From Methylobacterium sp. (GTDB lineage: Bacteria > Pseudomonadota > Alphaproteobacteria > Rhizobiales > Beijerinckiaceae), in the NCBI GenBank assembly GCA_020252645.1, contig JADCCN010000015.1:1-64000 (forward strand): DNA of 64,000 nucleotides, given 5' to 3'. Shown in pieces: positions 39,656 to 49,962 of this stretch (positions within the stretch are counted from its first letter, which is position 1; every line of letters starts with the position of its first letter). Below the pieces are notes generated by a model that searched no databases, was not told where the DNA came from, and saw only the letters and a program-made list of their open reading frames with translations. A program made the position numbers and the translations under genes.

Positions 39656-40153
39656 ATGGCGCGCATCGTCGAGGGGTGGAGGCCGGGCGCGCTCGGCTTC
39701 ATCATCGGCGAGCACGGGCACTATTACGCCCGCCACTGGGGCTTCGGAGCTTTCTTCGAAGCCAGGGTCGCGGCAGGGCTGGCCGAGTTCACCGGTCGGA
39801 TGGCGCCTTCCACCGACCGGTTTTTCCTCGCGGTGGATGACGCGGAACGCATCCTCGGCTCGCTGGTGCTCGATCTCACCGATCCTGCCCAGCCCTCGGG
39901 CGAGGCGCATCTGCGCTGGTTCATCCTTTCAGATCGAGCACGCGGGCAGGGCCTGGGCGAAAAGCTGATGGCCAACGCGATGGGGCATTGCGACGCGCTT
40001 TCCCGCGCCTGCTGGCTCACCACCTTCGCGGGGCTCGAAGCGGCCCGCGCGCTTTACGAGCGGCACGGCTTCTCTCTCGAGCGCGAGGCGGAGGCCGCGA
40101 GCTGGGGCGTGACCGTGCGCGAACAAGTGTTCCGGCGGACCGCGCGCCGTTGA
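39656..40153 (+). CDS. GNAT family N-acetyltransferase
   Basis: 165 aa. The acetyl-CoA pyrophosphate loop is R-A-R-G-Q-G-L-G-E-K-L (about residues 92-102), and the C-terminal ALYERHGFSLEREAE matches GNAT motif B. The N-terminal GALGFIIGEHGHYYARHWGF resembles MarR-associated and stand-alone acetyltransferases. Substrate unknown. Translated right after ndk. Confidence 0.88.
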   Translation: MARIVEGWRPGALGFIIGEHGHYYARHWGFGAFFEARVAAGLAEFTGRMAPSTDRFFLAVDDAERILGSLVLDLTDPAQPSGEAHLRWFILSDRARGQGLGEKLMANAMGHCDALSRACWLTTFAGLEAARALYERHGFSLEREAEAASWGVTVREQVFRRTARR

Positions 40154-40226
40154 TCGAGACGGCGATTGTCTTTCCCGGCCTGATGATCAATGTCTTCGGA
40201 AAACGGATTGTCATGAGGATGCGCGG

Positions 40227-42335
40227 ATGAACGCCCCGTTTTCGCCCAAGACCGCCTTGCCCAAGACCGCCTTTCGCCCCTCCGTCTGCCCGCATGATTG
40301 CCCGAGCGCCTGCTCGCTCGAGGTCGAGGTTTTGTCCGATACGCGCATCGGCCGGGTGCGCGGGCACAAGGGCCAGAGCTACACCGACGGCGTAATCTGC
40401 GCGAAGGTCGCGCGCTATGCCGAGCGCATCCACCACCCGGATCGGCTGACCGAACCGCTGCTGCGCACGGGCCCCAAGGGTTCGGGCCAGTTCCGGCCCA
40501 TCGGCTGGGATGAGGCCCTGGATCGCGCGGCGGAAGCCTTTCTCGCCGCCGAGCATCAGCACGGGAGCGAAGCCATCTGGCCCTATTATTACGCCGGCAC
40601 AATGGGCCTCGTGATGCGTGACGGCATCAACCGCCTGCGCCATGCGAAGAAATATTCCGGCTTCCACGACACGATCTGCACCAACATGGCCTGGACCGGT
40701 TTCGTCGCCGGCACGGGCCGCCTCGCGGGTGTCGATCCGCGCGAGATGGCCGAGAGCGAGATCATCGTGATCTGGGGCACCAATGCCGTGCATACCCAGG
40801 TGAACGTGATGCACCACGCGATCAAGGCCCGCAAAGCCCGGGGCACGCCCATCGTCGCGGTCGATGTCTACAGGAACGAGACGATGCGGCAGGCGGATAT
40901 CGCGCTTCTCGTGCGCCCCGGCACGGATGGCGCGCTGGCGACCGGCATCCTGCATGTCCTGCTGCGCGAGCACCTCGCGGATCGCGATTACATGGCGCGT
41001 TTCACGGATTTCTCACCCGAGTTCGAGGCGCATCTCGCGCTGCGCACGCCGGAATGGGCGGAGGCGATCTGCGGAGTGCCGGCGGCGGAGATCGAGAGCA
41101 TCGCACGCCTTCTCGGCCGGAAGCGCCGCGCCTTCTTCCGGTTGGGCTATGGCTTCGCGCGCCAGCGCAATGGTGCCGTGAACATGCATGCGGCCCTCTG
41201 CATCCCCACCATGCTCGGCGCGTGGCAGCACCGGGGCGGTGGCGCTTTCCACTCGAATTCCGGCACCTTCGGCCTGCGGAAAACGATGATCGAGGGCCTC
41301 GACGTGATCGACCGCTCGATCCGCAAGCTCGATCAATCGCGCATCGGCGATATCCTGCTCGGTGAACCGCATGCCCTGCGCCAGAAGGGGCCGGTGACGG
41401 CGTTGTTCATTCAGAACACCAACCCTGTCTCGGTCGCGCCCGAGCAGGAGAAGGTGAAGCGGGGTTTCGCCCGCGAGGATCTCTTCACGGTCGTCCACGA
41501 GCAATTCATGACCGAAACGGCCGCGATGGCCGACCTCGTCTTGCCCGCGACGATGTTTATGGAGCATGACGATCTCTATCGGGGCGGCGGGCACACGCAT
41601 CTGATGCTGGGCCCGAAGCTGATCGAGCCGCCGGGTCAGTGCCGCTCGAACCACGAGGTGATCGTGGGGCTTGCGAAACGCGTCGGCGCGGAGCATCCCG
41701 GTTTCGAGATGTCCCCGCGCGAGCATATCGACTTCGCCTTGGTTCAGGCTGGCAAGGGCTCGCTCGAAGAGATTGAAAAGCAAGGCTTCATCGATACCGA
41801 TCCGCCCTTCGAGCGGGCGCATTACCTGGCCGGCTTCGGCCACCGCGACGGCAGGTTTCACTTTTCGCCGAACTGGCGGAAGGTGCCGCTCGCCAATGAC
41901 GGCCTGATGGGCCCTTGGGAGACGATGCCGCGTTTCCCCGACCATTGGGCGGTGATCGAGGCGGCGGATGAAGCCCACCCCTTCCGGCTCGTCACCGCGC
42001 CCGCGCGCTCGTTTCTCAATTCCAGCTTCAACGAGACGCCCGGCAGCATCAAGCGCGAGGGCGAGCCGCATCTGATGATCCACCCGGAGGATGCCCGGAG
42101 CCTCGGCGTGGTCGAGGGCGACCTCCTGCGCGTCCATAATCCGCGCGGAGCGGTCATCCTGAAGGCGACCCTTTTCGATGGCCTGAGGCGTGGCGTGGTG
42201 ATCGCGGAATCGATCTTCCCCAACGCAGCGCACAAGGGCGGCAGGGGCATCAACACGCTCACGGGGTCCGATCCGGTCGCCCCCCATGGGGGTGCGGCCT
42301 TCCACGACAATCGCGTGGCGATCGCCAGGGCCTGA
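40227..42335 (+). CDS. molybdopterin-dependent oxidoreductase, [4Fe-4S] DMSO reductase type
   Basis: 702 aa. The N-terminal [4Fe-4S] set is C21, C25, C29 and C58. The molybdopterin-binding domain follows (WGTNAVHTQVNVMHH; the IQNTNPVSVAP segment), and the C-terminal molydopterin dinucleotide domain includes LVTAPARSFLNSSF and NPRGAVILKA. No twin-arginine signal, so it is cytoplasmic. Biochemical substrate not predictable. Homologues are annotated as thiosulfate reductase-like or formate dehydrogenase-like. No partner subunits are nearby. Confidence 0.88.
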   Translation: MNAPFSPKTALPKTAFRPSVCPHDCPSACSLEVEVLSDTRIGRVRGHKGQSYTDGVICAKVARYAERIHHPDRLTEPLLRTGPKGSGQFRPIGWDEALDRAAEAFLAAEHQHGSEAIWPYYYAGTMGLVMRDGINRLRHAKKYSGFHDTICTNMAWTGFVAGTGRLAGVDPREMAESEIIVIWGTNAVHTQVNVMHHAIKARKARGTPIVAVDVYRNETMRQADIALLVRPGTDGALATGILHVLLREHLADRDYMARFTDFSPEFEAHLALRTPEWAEAICGVPAAEIESIARLLGRKRRAFFRLGYGFARQRNGAVNMHAALCIPTMLGAWQHRGGGAFHSNSGTFGLRKTMIEGLDVIDRSIRKLDQSRIGDILLGEPHALRQKGPVTALFIQNTNPVSVAPEQEKVKRGFAREDLFTVVHEQFMTETAAMADLVLPATMFMEHDDLYRGGGHTHLMLGPKLIEPPGQCRSNHEVIVGLAKRVGAEHPGFEMSPREHIDFALVQAGKGSLEEIEKQGFIDTDPPFERAHYLAGFGHRDGRFHFSPNWRKVPLANDGLMGPWETMPRFPDHWAVIEAADEAHPFRLVTAPARSFLNSSFNETPGSIKREGEPHLMIHPEDARSLGVVEGDLLRVHNPRGAVILKATLFDGLRRGVVIAESIFPNAAHKGGRGINTLTGSDPVAPHGGAAFHDNRVAIARA

Positions 42336-42389
42336 TCCCGCTTCCTTGCTGCTGCCAGGCTGCTGACATATTCTGTCAGCGCCCTTCGG

Positions 42390-42520
42390 TAGAGCGGTCG
42401 ATCTGAACCAATCAGATCGACCGCTCTCTGGTTTTGTTGCTGATCGCATTTTCTTCACGCGAACCGGAAACCATCCCCGCCTTCGCGAGGGACATGCTTC
42501 GCTGGAAAATGCTTGAGAGC
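42390..42520. repeat. palindromic intergenic repeat, long variant
   Basis: A perfect 16-pair stem AGAGCGGTCGATCTGA (42391-42406) / TCAGATCGACCGCTCT (42412-42427) with an ACCAA loop, then TTTTGTTGCTGATC and a second hairpin GCATTTTC ... GAAAATGC whose loop contains an extra CGCGAACC / CTTCGCG insert. A separate small hairpin GCTGACA/TGTCAGC sits at 42362-42380. The element fills the gap between the oxidoreductase and the WYL regulator. Confidence 0.92.
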
Positions 42521-42540
42521 ACGGGCAAGGGGAGGTAGCG

Positions 42541-43269
42541 ATGGCGCGGGCAGATCGCCTGATCCAGTTAACGCAGGCGCTCCGGCGGCATCGCCGGCCG
42601 GTGACTGCGGCCATGCTCGCGGAGGAGACCGGCGTTTCCGAGCGCACGATCTATCGCGATATCATCAGCCTGCAGGTCTCCGGTGTGCCCGTGCGGGGCG
42701 AGGCGGGCATCGGCTATGTGCTCGAAAGCGGGTTTGACCTGCCGCCGCTGATGTTCACGCCGGAGGAATGCGAGGCGCTGATGCTCGGCCTGCGCTTCGT
42801 GCGCGACCGCTCCGATGCCGGCCTGCAGCGGGTGATCGACGATACGCGGGCGAAAATCGAGGCGATCCTTCCGCCTGCGCTGAAGGAGAGCTTCAACACG
42901 GCCCCGCTTTTCGCGCCGGTCTATCGCCCGCGCGAGGTTTCGCGCATCGACGAAAGCCTGCTCCGCCGCGCCTTGCGGGAATGGCGGAAGATCCGCATCC
43001 GATACCGCGACGGGAAGGAGGAGGAAACGATCCGCGTGGTCTGGCCGGTGGCGCTCGGCTATTTCGAGACCACGCGCGGCCTCTCCGCCTGGTGCGAATT
43101 GCGGCAGGGCTTCCGGCATTTCCGCACCGATCGGATCGAGGAACTGACGTCGCTCGATGAGAAAATCCCGCGCCGGCGGACTTTGCTCATGCGCGATTGG
43201 GAAGAGGCGCTCGAGGCGGAGCATGACGCCACGGGTTATCACAACCGGCCGGTCAGCCAGCCGGTGTGA
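42541..43269 (+). CDS. YafY-type HTH / WYL domain transcriptional regulator
   Basis: 242 aa. The N-terminal winged helix (about 5-55) contains VTAAMLAEETGVSERTIYRD and the wing GIGYVLE. The WYL-like C-terminal domain (about 140-205) contains IRIRYRDGKEEE and GLSAWCELRQGFRHFRTDRIEEL. Such proteins sense small or nucleic acid ligands and often repress neighbouring genes. The nearest candidates are the oxidoreductase upstream, or distant genes. Its end overlaps purN (convergent) by 17 bases. Confidence 0.9.
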   Translation: MARADRLIQLTQALRRHRRPVTAAMLAEETGVSERTIYRDIISLQVSGVPVRGEAGIGYVLESGFDLPPLMFTPEECEALMLGLRFVRDRSDAGLQRVIDDTRAKIEAILPPALKESFNTAPLFAPVYRPREVSRIDESLLRRALREWRKIRIRYRDGKEEETIRVVWPVALGYFETTRGLSAWCELRQGFRHFRTDRIEELTSLDEKIPRRRTLLMRDWEEALEAEHDATGYHNRPVSQPV

Positions 43270-43876
43270 TGCGCACGCGGCGCCCCTCGACCTGCAAATG
43301 TCCCGAGGCCAGAAGCCGCAGGGTTTCGGGATAGATCCGGTGCTCCTCGGCCAGCACGCGGGCCGCGAGGCTTTCCTCGGTGTCGTCATCCAGCACGGGC
43401 ACGGCGGCCTGCAGGATGATCGGCCCCTCATCCATGCCCGGCGTCACGAAATGCGTGGTGCAGCCATGCAGCTTCACGCCCTCGGCCAAGGCGCGGGCAT
43501 GCGTGTCGAGGCCCTTGAAGCTCGGCAGCAGGGCAGGGTGGATGTTGATCATCCGGCCCGACCAGCTCTCGCAGAATTCCGGCGTGAGCAACCGCATGAA
43601 GCCCGCAAGGCAGATGATCTCCGCTCTGGCCTTCACGAGTTCGGCCTGCATCGCGGCATCGAAACCCGCGCGATCCTTGCCGTAATCGTTGCTCGGCACG
43701 ATGGCCGAGGGAATGCCCTCCGCAGCCGCCAAGGCGAGACCGGCGGCTTCCGGCCTGTTCGAGAGCACCAGCACGATCCTGGCCGGAAAGGCAGGGTCTG
43801 CCTTCACGGCTCTCACGAGCGCGGCCATGTTGGAACCGCGCCCGGAAATCAGGATCGCGACGCGCTTCTTCGCCAC
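43253..43876 (-). CDS. purN: phosphoribosylglycinamide formyltransferase
   Basis: Third step of purine synthesis, transferring a formyl group from 10-formyl-THF to GAR. ISGRGSNMAAL binds the substrate phosphate; catalytic Asn/His/Asp are in the NIHPALLPSFKG and TTHFVTPGMDEGPI segments. 207 aa. It starts at GTG 43876, one base after the purM stop; no in-frame ATG is nearer. Confidence 0.95.
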   Translation of the reverse strand: MAKKRVAILISGRGSNMAALVRAVKADPAFPARIVLVLSNRPEAAGLALAAAEGIPSAIVPSNDYGKDRAGFDAAMQAELVKARAEIICLAGFMRLLTPEFCESWSGRMINIHPALLPSFKGLDTHARALAEGVKLHGCTTHFVTPGMDEGPIILQAAVPVLDDDTEESLAARVLAEEHRIYPETLRLLASGHLQVEGRRVRITPAG

Positions 43877-43877
43877 A

Positions 43878-44963
43878 TCACACCGTGAGACGGCCGTTTG
43901 CGCGCACGCGCGGCTCTTCCGGCGCGGCGATGATCTCGCCGAAGCGGATCACGTTCTCACCCTCGGCCGTGAGCGCGCCCATCACAGCCTCGGCCATCGC
44001 GGGCGCGACCACGACCACCATGCCGGTGCCGCAATTGAAGGTGCGGATCATCTCGCTTTCCGCCACGCCGCCCGCCTGGGCGAGCCAGCCGAAGACCGGC
44101 GGGACCTTGATCGCCGAAAGGTTGATCGAGGCCCCCAGGCCATCGGGCAAGACGCGCGGTATGTTGTCGATGAAGCCGCCGCCGGTGATGTGAGCCAAGG
44201 CCCTGATGCCCGCGCCGGCCTCACTTTTCAGGGTGGCGAGCAGCGATTTCACATAGATACGGGTAGGTTCGAGCAGGGCTTCGCCCAGTTTCGTGCCCGG
44301 CGCGAAAGGTGCATCATCCTGCCACCGAAGGCCGGCATGCTCGACGATGCGGCGCACGAGGCTGAAACCGTTGGAATGCAGGCCGGAGGAGGCAAGCCCG
44401 AGGATGACATCATCCGGCTTCACGCTATCAAGGCGTGGCAGGAGCGTGCCGCGCTCGGCCGCGCCGACGGCGAAGCCCGCGAGATCGTAATCGCCCCTGG
44501 CATAAAGCCCGGGCATCTCGGCGGTTTCGCCGCCGATCAGCGCGGCGCCGGCGCGCCGGCAGCCCTCCGCGATGCCGCGCACGATCTCGACGCCAACCCG
44601 CGGCTCGAGCTTGCCTGTGGCGTAGTAATCCAGGAACAGCAGCGGCTCGGCACCCTGCACCACCAGATCATTCACGCACATCGCCACGAGATCGATGCCG
44701 ATCGTGTGGTGGATGCCGGTTTCGATCGCGATCTTGACCTTCGTGCCCACGCCGTCATTCGCCGCAACGAGAATGGGATCGGTGAAGCCCGCCGCCCTGA
44801 GATCGAAGAGGCCGCCGAAGCCGCCGATCTCGGCATCGGCGCCGGGCCGGCGCGTCGCACGCACCAGGGGCCTGATTTCATCCACCATGGCGTTGCCCGC
44901 GTCGATATCGACGCCGGCCTGGGCATAGGTGAGGCCGTTCGAACCGGGAATTCTGGCAGTCAC
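43878..44963 (-). CDS. purM: phosphoribosylformylglycinamidine cyclo-ligase
   Basis: AIR synthetase. Sequence [17 protein letters not shown], the ATP-binding [23 protein letters not shown] and [15 protein letters not shown] are diagnostic. GTG at 44963 gives 361 aa and aligns with the usual PurM start; no ATG is available close by. The binding site is weak. Transcribed with purN; purF is 30 kb away. Confidence 0.95.
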   Translation of the reverse strand: MTARIPGSNGLTYAQAGVDIDAGNAMVDEIRPLVRATRRPGADAEIGGFGGLFDLRAAGFTDPILVAANDGVGTKVKIAIETGIHHTIGIDLVAMCVNDLVVQGAEPLLFLDYYATGKLEPRVGVEIVRGIAEGCRRAGAALIGGETAEMPGLYARGDYDLAGFAVGAAERGTLLPRLDSVKPDDVILGLASSGLHSNGFSLVRRIVEHAGLRWQDDAPFAPGTKLGEALLEPTRIYVKSLLATLKSEAGAGIRALAHITGGGFIDNIPRVLPDGLGASINLSAIKVPPVFGWLAQAGGVAESEMIRTFNCGTGMVVVVAPAMAEAVMGALTAEGENVIRFGEIIAAPEEPRVRANGRLTV

Positions 44964-45366
44964 AGGGCTCGTTGCTCCGCTGGAATGGGGCGCGCGGGGG
45001 CGGCAAACCCTCGAAAACACCAGTTTGGGCAAAATGCAACCTTTTCGCGCCGCCGCGTGCCTGGCGGCTGGGGATTCAATCCGGCCCACGAACATTAGCG
45101 GCCTTCCTGCCAATCTCGCGGAAGGTCGGGATAAACCGCGGTTCCTTCGGCTCGCGAGGCGATTCCGCTGCCGGAACAAAGGCATGATGCCGATCATTTT
45201 CGTGCGGCCGGTCGGGCCCCGCACCATGCTGGTGGGCATCACGGGTTTCGGGCGGTGCCGGCAGAACCCGAAAGCGGCCATCGCGCCCCGAATTTCCGGG
45301 CCCCGCGCCTTCTTGCGCGCGAAGGGGTTCCTTGATCACGCGATGCTCGGAGGGTAACTTCCGGCC
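44964..45366. other. 403-bp divergent region between purM and the CDP-alcohol transferase gene
   Basis: Open frames crossing this stretch (for example 44929-45357 plus) lack ribosome sites and recognisable protein sequence, so I call no gene. It must carry promoters both ways. TTGATC at 45332-45337 and TAACTT at 45355-45360 are spaced 17 bases apart and would start transcription almost on the ATG at 45367, so a leaderless mRNA is possible; GGAGGG at 45350-45354 is the alternative reading. Confidence 0.4.
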
Positions 45367-45897
45367 ATGACGATCCCCAACGCGCTCACCTTGCTTCGGC
45401 TGTGCCTCATTCCGCTGATCGTGGTGCTGATCCAGGACCGGTCGTTTCATCTTGCCTTCGCGGTGTTCCTGCTCGCCGGGCTGACCGATGCCGTGGACGG
45501 CTTCATCGCCCGCCGCTTCAAGATGCAGAGCGAGGTCGGGGCCTATCTCGATGCGCTGGCCGACAAATCCCTGATTGCCGCGAGCTTCATCGCGCTTTTC
45601 GCGACCGGGGCCCTGCCTTACTGGCTCGTGGTGCTGGTGATTTTCCGCGACCTGATGATCGTCGGCGCGGTGGCCATCGCCTGGCTGCTCGAAAATCCCA
45701 TTCCCATCGAGCCGCTGCTGATCTCGAAATGCAACACGGCCGCGCAGATCGGCGCCGTGGCCTTCACGCTGGCGGCGGGAAGTTTCCTCGTCACCACGTC
45801 GGACGCTCACCAGATCGTCCATCTCGTCGTTGCGCTCTTGACCGTCGTCTCCGTGGGCGCCTACTTCGTGAAATGGTTCCGGCATATGGCCGAGTGA
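45367..45897 (+). CDS. CDP-alcohol phosphatidyltransferase family protein
   Basis: 176 aa membrane enzyme with about five helices. The family motif D-G-x2-A-R-x8-G-x3-D-x3-D is seen as DGFIARRFKMQSEVGAYLDALAD (split here as DG, AR, G, D, D in order, residues about 43-65). Transfers a phosphatidyl group from CDP-diacylglycerol to an alcohol. Could be phosphatidylglycerolphosphate or cardiolipin synthase-like. Genomic position before a PerM-like gene and hdaA is conserved in Rhizobiales. Confidence 0.87.
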   Translation: MTIPNALTLLRLCLIPLIVVLIQDRSFHLAFAVFLLAGLTDAVDGFIARRFKMQSEVGAYLDALADKSLIAASFIALFATGALPYWLVVLVIFRDLMIVGAVAIAWLLENPIPIEPLLISKCNTAAQIGAVAFTLAAGSFLVTTSDAHQIVHLVVALLTVVSVGAYFVKWFRHMAE

Positions 45898-45931
45898 CGA
45901 AGAGAAGGCGGGCACGCCCGACAAGGCTACC

Positions 45932-47014
45932 ATGACGCTTCAGCGCCAGATCGGGTTCTGGCTCGCGTGCCTCGCGGGCTTCATCGTTTTCCTTTATCTT
46001 TTCTCGGGCGTGCTGATGCCTTTCGTGGCGGCGATCATCCTCGCCTATCTGCTCGACCCGATCGTGGATCGTCTCGTGAAGCTGGGCCTGTCGCGGCTCG
46101 TCGCCACCTTGCTGATCATGCTGCTGGTGACGCTGGCCTTCGTGCTGGTTCTGCTGGCGGCCGTGCCCGTGCTCGTCAACCAGCTCTCCTCCTTCATCGA
46201 CAAGGTGCCGGGTTATGTGGCGCGGCTGCAGGTGCTGATCGCGGAGCAGGGCGGCCCGCTGATCGAGCGCTTCGGCGGTCCCGAGCGGCTGAAGGAAGTG
46301 CAGGCCGCGCTGCAGGGCGGCATGGGCGATGCCGCGAAATGGGCGGGCGGGGTTCTCACCTCCATCATTTCCGGCGGTTCCACCGTGGTGGGCCTGCTCT
46401 CGCTGCTGGTGCTCACCCCGGTGATCGCCTTCTACGTGCTGCTCGACTGGGACCACATGGTGAGGAAGGTGGATGGCTGGCTGCCGCGGCCGCAGGCCCC
46501 GGTGATCCGCGATCTCGCCCGGCAGATGGACCAGACCGTTGCCGGCTTCCTGCGTGGCCAGGCTCTCCTGTGCCTGATCCTCGGCATGTTCTATGCGGTT
46601 GGCCTCAGCCTGATCGGCCTCCATTTCGGTTTCCTCATCGGTATTGTTGCCGGCATCATCTCCTTCGTGCCGTTTGTCGGCTCCATCACGGGGTTGCTGA
46701 TCGGGGGAGGGGTGGCCATCGCGCAATTCTGGCCGGAATATTGGTGGATTCTCGCGGTGCTGGGTATTTTCGGCCTTGGCCAGTTCATCGAAGGCAACAT
46801 CCTCCAGCCGAAACTGCTGGGCGATGCGGTGGGTTTGCACCCGGTCTGGCTGATGTTCTCGCTGCTGGCCTTCGGCTCGCTCTTCGGGTTTGTCGGCGTG
46901 CTGCTGGCGGTGCCGGTGGCTGCCGCGATCGGCGTGCTGGTGCGCTTCGCGCTTTCCCAGTACATCACGAGCCGGCTCTACACCGGCAGCAAACCGCGCG
47001 ACCTTGATTCGTGA
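45932..47014 (+). CDS. AI-2E family (PerM-like) membrane protein
   Basis: 360 aa with about eight helices, a soluble segment (about 75-140) between early helices, and the family motif GIVAGIISFVPFVGSITGLLIG followed by QFIEGNILQPKLLGDAVGLHPVW. Families of this type export small molecules or ions by proton exchange; the AI-2 label is historical. Its stop overlaps the hdaA start by four bases (GTGA), so hdaA depends on its translation. Confidence 0.9.
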   Translation: MTLQRQIGFWLACLAGFIVFLYLFSGVLMPFVAAIILAYLLDPIVDRLVKLGLSRLVATLLIMLLVTLAFVLVLLAAVPVLVNQLSSFIDKVPGYVARLQVLIAEQGGPLIERFGGPERLKEVQAALQGGMGDAAKWAGGVLTSIISGGSTVVGLLSLLVLTPVIAFYVLLDWDHMVRKVDGWLPRPQAPVIRDLARQMDQTVAGFLRGQALLCLILGMFYAVGLSLIGLHFGFLIGIVAGIISFVPFVGSITGLLIGGGVAIAQFWPEYWWILAVLGIFGLGQFIEGNILQPKLLGDAVGLHPVWLMFSLLAFGSLFGFVGVLLAVPVAAAIGVLVRFALSQYITSRLYTGSKPRDLDS

Positions 47015-47712
47015 GCGCCGAAAGCCAGCTTCCGCTGCCCTTCGAGAGCGCGCCTTCCTACGGGCGCGAGGATTTTCTCGTCGGCAAGCCCAATGCCAGC
47101 GCTTTCGCCTATATCGAGCGCCATCCGCGCTGGCTGGCCCCGGCCGCCGTGCTGACCGGCCCGGAGGGCAGCGGCAAGAGCCATCTCGCGGCGATCTTCG
47201 CGCGGGAGGCCGGAGCCGCGACCTTGCGGGCGGATCACCTCGCCTTCGAGGCCGTGCCCATGCTCGCGCAATCCGGCGCTCTGGTGCTGGAGGATGCCGA
47301 CCGTTTCCCGCCGGATGAGCGCGCCCTGTTCCATCTGCTGAACCTCGCCCGCGAGACCGGGCTCCTCTTCGTGATCACCGCACGGGCCGCGCCGGAGAAC
47401 TGGGGAATCGCGACGCCCGATCTCCTCTCGCGCCTCAGGGCTCAGCCACGCCTTGCGCTGGAGGAACCGGACGAGGCCCTGCTTGGAGCCTTGTTCGTGA
47501 AGCTGTTCGCCGATCGGCAGATCGACATCGAGGCGCCTGTCGTCGCCTATGCGATGGCGCGCATCGAGCGGAGCTACCGCGCCGTTCTTGGCCTCGTGGC
47601 GGCGCTCGATCAGCTTTCCCTCGCGCGCAAGCGGCCGATCACCCGTGCGCTGGTGGCCGAATGCCTTGGCGATGCGCCGGGCGACGAGGATGATGACCCC
47701 GCGGTATCCTGA
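47011..47712 (+). CDS. hdaA: DnaA-related regulatory protein HdaA
   Basis: 233 aa AAA+ protein of the Hda type, which promotes hydrolysis of DnaA-ATP after replication starts. The N-terminal QLPLPF (residues 6-11) is the beta-clamp-binding motif expected of Hda. Walker A is TGPEGSGKSH, Walker B-like LVLEDADRFP. It lacks the DnaA DNA-binding domain. The C-terminal tail is acidic. Starts at GTG overlapping the upstream gene; ppk follows 42 bases later. Confidence 0.92.
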   Translation: MSAESQLPLPFESAPSYGREDFLVGKPNASAFAYIERHPRWLAPAAVLTGPEGSGKSHLAAIFAREAGAATLRADHLAFEAVPMLAQSGALVLEDADRFPPDERALFHLLNLARETGLLFVITARAAPENWGIATPDLLSRLRAQPRLALEEPDEALLGALFVKLFADRQIDIEAPVVAYAMARIERSYRAVLGLVAALDQLSLARKRPITRALVAECLGDAPGDEDDDPAVS

Positions 47713-47754
47713 GTTTTCTTGCTTTCACTGTCGTGCGGGTGACATAATCTTCTG

Positions 47755-49962
47755 GTGGACATTTCGTCTTCCCGTCTCCTCTCCCTCGCCGGCTCCATGA
47801 TTTCCAACGATATCTGCCCGCTCAGCCCCGACGAACTCGCGCAGCATCCGAGCCGCTTCATCAATCGCGAGCTGTCCTGGCTGCAGTTCAACCGGCGCGT
47901 GCTGGAAGAGGCGGGCAATGCGCGCCACCCGCTGCTGGAGCGGTTGCGCTTCCTGTCGATCTCGGCAAACAACCTCGACGAATTCTTCATGGTTCGAGTT
48001 TCCGGCCTCATCGAACAGATGATCGCCGGGGTGCAGACCACCTCCGATGATGGGCTGACGCCCGAGCAGGCGCTGCTGGCGATCAATGGCGAGGTGGAAG
48101 CGCTGACCGCCGACCAGCAGGATCGCTGGCGCAAGCTGCGGCAGGCGATCGAGGCTGCGGGAATCACGGTCCTGGCTCCGCTCGACCTCCTGGACGAGGA
48201 TCGCGACATCCTGCGCGACACGTTTCTCTCGGCGATCTTCCCGACCCTCACTCCCCTGGCGATCGACCCGGCGCATCCCTTTCCGTTCATTCCCAATCTC
48301 GGCTTTTCCCTGGCGCTGGCGCTGCACAAGCAGAGCGACGGCAAGATGCTGAAGGCGCTGATCCGCCTGCCGCAGAAGCTCGAACGCTTCATCCGCCTGC
48401 CGGATCGCGAGGGGAAGGCGCGTTTCGTCCTGCTCGAACACGCGATCACGCTCTTCGCGCCGAAGCTTTTCCCCGGCTATGCGCTCAAGGGCATCGGGGC
48501 CTTTCGCATCATCCGCGACAGCGACATCGAGATCGAGGAAGAGGCGGAGGATCTCGTCCGCACCTTCGAGACCATGCTGAAGCGGCGCAAGCGCGGTGTG
48601 GTGATCCGCCTTGAAATCGAAGCGACGATGCCGGAAGACCTTCGCGCCTTTGTCACGCAGGAATTGCGCGTGAAGGCCCGCGAGGTTTTCATCATCGACG
48701 GGATGCTCGCGCTGAATGATCTCTCGCAGCTCGTCTCGGTCGAGCGCCCCGATCTCAAGTTCGAGCCGCACACGCCGCGCTTCCCCGAGCGCGTGCGCGA
48801 GCATGGCGGGGATTGCTTCGCCGCCATCCGCCAGAAGGATCTGATCGTTCACCACCCCTATGAGAGCTTCGACGTGGTGGTGAATTTCCTCGAGCAGGCC
48901 GCGCGCGACCCCAACGTGATCGCGATCAAGCAGACGCTCTACCGCACGAGCGCCAACAGCCCGATCGTGCGGGCCTTGTCGGAGGCCGCGGAGGCGGGGA
49001 AGAGCGTCACCGCGCTCGTGGAGCTGAAGGCGCGCTTCGACGAGGAAGCGAATATCCGCTGGGCGCGCGACCTCGAACGCGCCGGCGTGCAGGTGGTCTA
49101 CGGCTTCATCGAACTGAAGACCCACGCGAAACTCAGTCTCGTGGTGCGGCGTGAGGCGGCGGGCCTCGTCACCTATTGCCATGTGGGCACCGGCAACTAC
49201 CACCCGATCACGGCGAAGATCTATACCGATCTGTCGTATTTCACCGCCGATCCGGTGCTGGGACGGGATGTGGCGCGCATCTTCAATTTCATCACCGGCT
49301 ATGCGGAGCCGGCAGAGCTGGAACAGATGGCGGTCTCGCCGGTCACGCTCAAGCGCAGGTTGCTGGAGCACATCGCGGCGGAAATCGCCCATGTGAAGGC
49401 GGGAAAGCCCGGCGCGATCTGGGGAAAATGCAACAGCCTCGTCGATCCGGTGATCATCGACGCGCTTTATGAAGCGAGCCGCGCGGGCGTGCAGGTCGAT
49501 CTCGTCGTGCGCGGAATCTGCTGCCTCAGGCCGGGGATTCCGGGGTTTTCGGACAATATCCGGGTGAAGTCCATTGTCGGGCGCTTTCTCGAACATGCGC
49601 GCATCTACGCTTTCGGCAACGGCCATGGCCTGCCGCACGGGAAGGCGACGGTCTATATCGCCTCGGCCGATCTCATGCCGCGCAATCTCGACCGGCGGGT
49701 GGAGGCCCTGTGCCCCATCATCAACCCCACGGTGCATGAGCAGGTTCTCGGTCAGATCATGCAGGCCAACCTTCTCGACAACGAACAGAGCTGGCGGGTC
49801 TTGCCTGATGGCTCGTCCTCGCGCATGAGTGCCGCGCAAGGCGAGGAGCCCTTCAACGCTCACCGCTATTTCATGACGAATCCGAGCTTGTCCGGTCGTG
49901 GCGCCTCTCTCAAACTTTCGAGCCCCCGCACCCTTGCCAAACGGCGCGCCGGCACCGGGTAG
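47755..49962 (+). CDS. ppk1: polyphosphate kinase
   Basis: Reversible ATP-dependent synthesis of inorganic polyphosphate. The N domain starts [21 protein letters not shown]. Two phospholipase D-like catalytic domains include H457 ([12 protein letters not shown], autophosphorylated) and H614 ([11 protein letters not shown]). 735 aa from GTG 47755; an ATG at 47797 (14 residues shorter) is possible, and neither has a clear binding site. Overlaps the ppx gene, so synthesis and breakdown enzymes are co-translated. Confidence 0.95.
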   Translation: MDISSSRLLSLAGSMISNDICPLSPDELAQHPSRFINRELSWLQFNRRVLEEAGNARHPLLERLRFLSISANNLDEFFMVRVSGLIEQMIAGVQTTSDDGLTPEQALLAINGEVEALTADQQDRWRKLRQAIEAAGITVLAPLDLLDEDRDILRDTFLSAIFPTLTPLAIDPAHPFPFIPNLGFSLALALHKQSDGKMLKALIRLPQKLERFIRLPDREGKARFVLLEHAITLFAPKLFPGYALKGIGAFRIIRDSDIEIEEEAEDLVRTFETMLKRRKRGVVIRLEIEATMPEDLRAFVTQELRVKAREVFIIDGMLALNDLSQLVSVERPDLKFEPHTPRFPERVREHGGDCFAAIRQKDLIVHHPYESFDVVVNFLEQAARDPNVIAIKQTLYRTSANSPIVRALSEAAEAGKSVTALVELKARFDEEANIRWARDLERAGVQVVYGFIELKTHAKLSLVVRREAAGLVTYCHVGTGNYHPITAKIYTDLSYFTADPVLGRDVARIFNFITGYAEPAELEQMAVSPVTLKRRLLEHIAAEIAHVKAGKPGAIWGKCNSLVDPVIIDALYEASRAGVQVDLVVRGICCLRPGIPGFSDNIRVKSIVGRFLEHARIYAFGNGHGLPHGKATVYIASADLMPRNLDRRVEALCPIINPTVHEQVLGQIMQANLLDNEQSWRVLPDGSSSRMSAAQGEEPFNAHRYFMTNPSLSGRGASLKLSSPRTLAKRRAGTG

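Noticed and set aside
44929-45357. 142-codon open frame between purM and the CDP-alcohol transferase gene
   Set aside because: Begins within purM, lacks a ribosome site, has mixed codon use and no family features.
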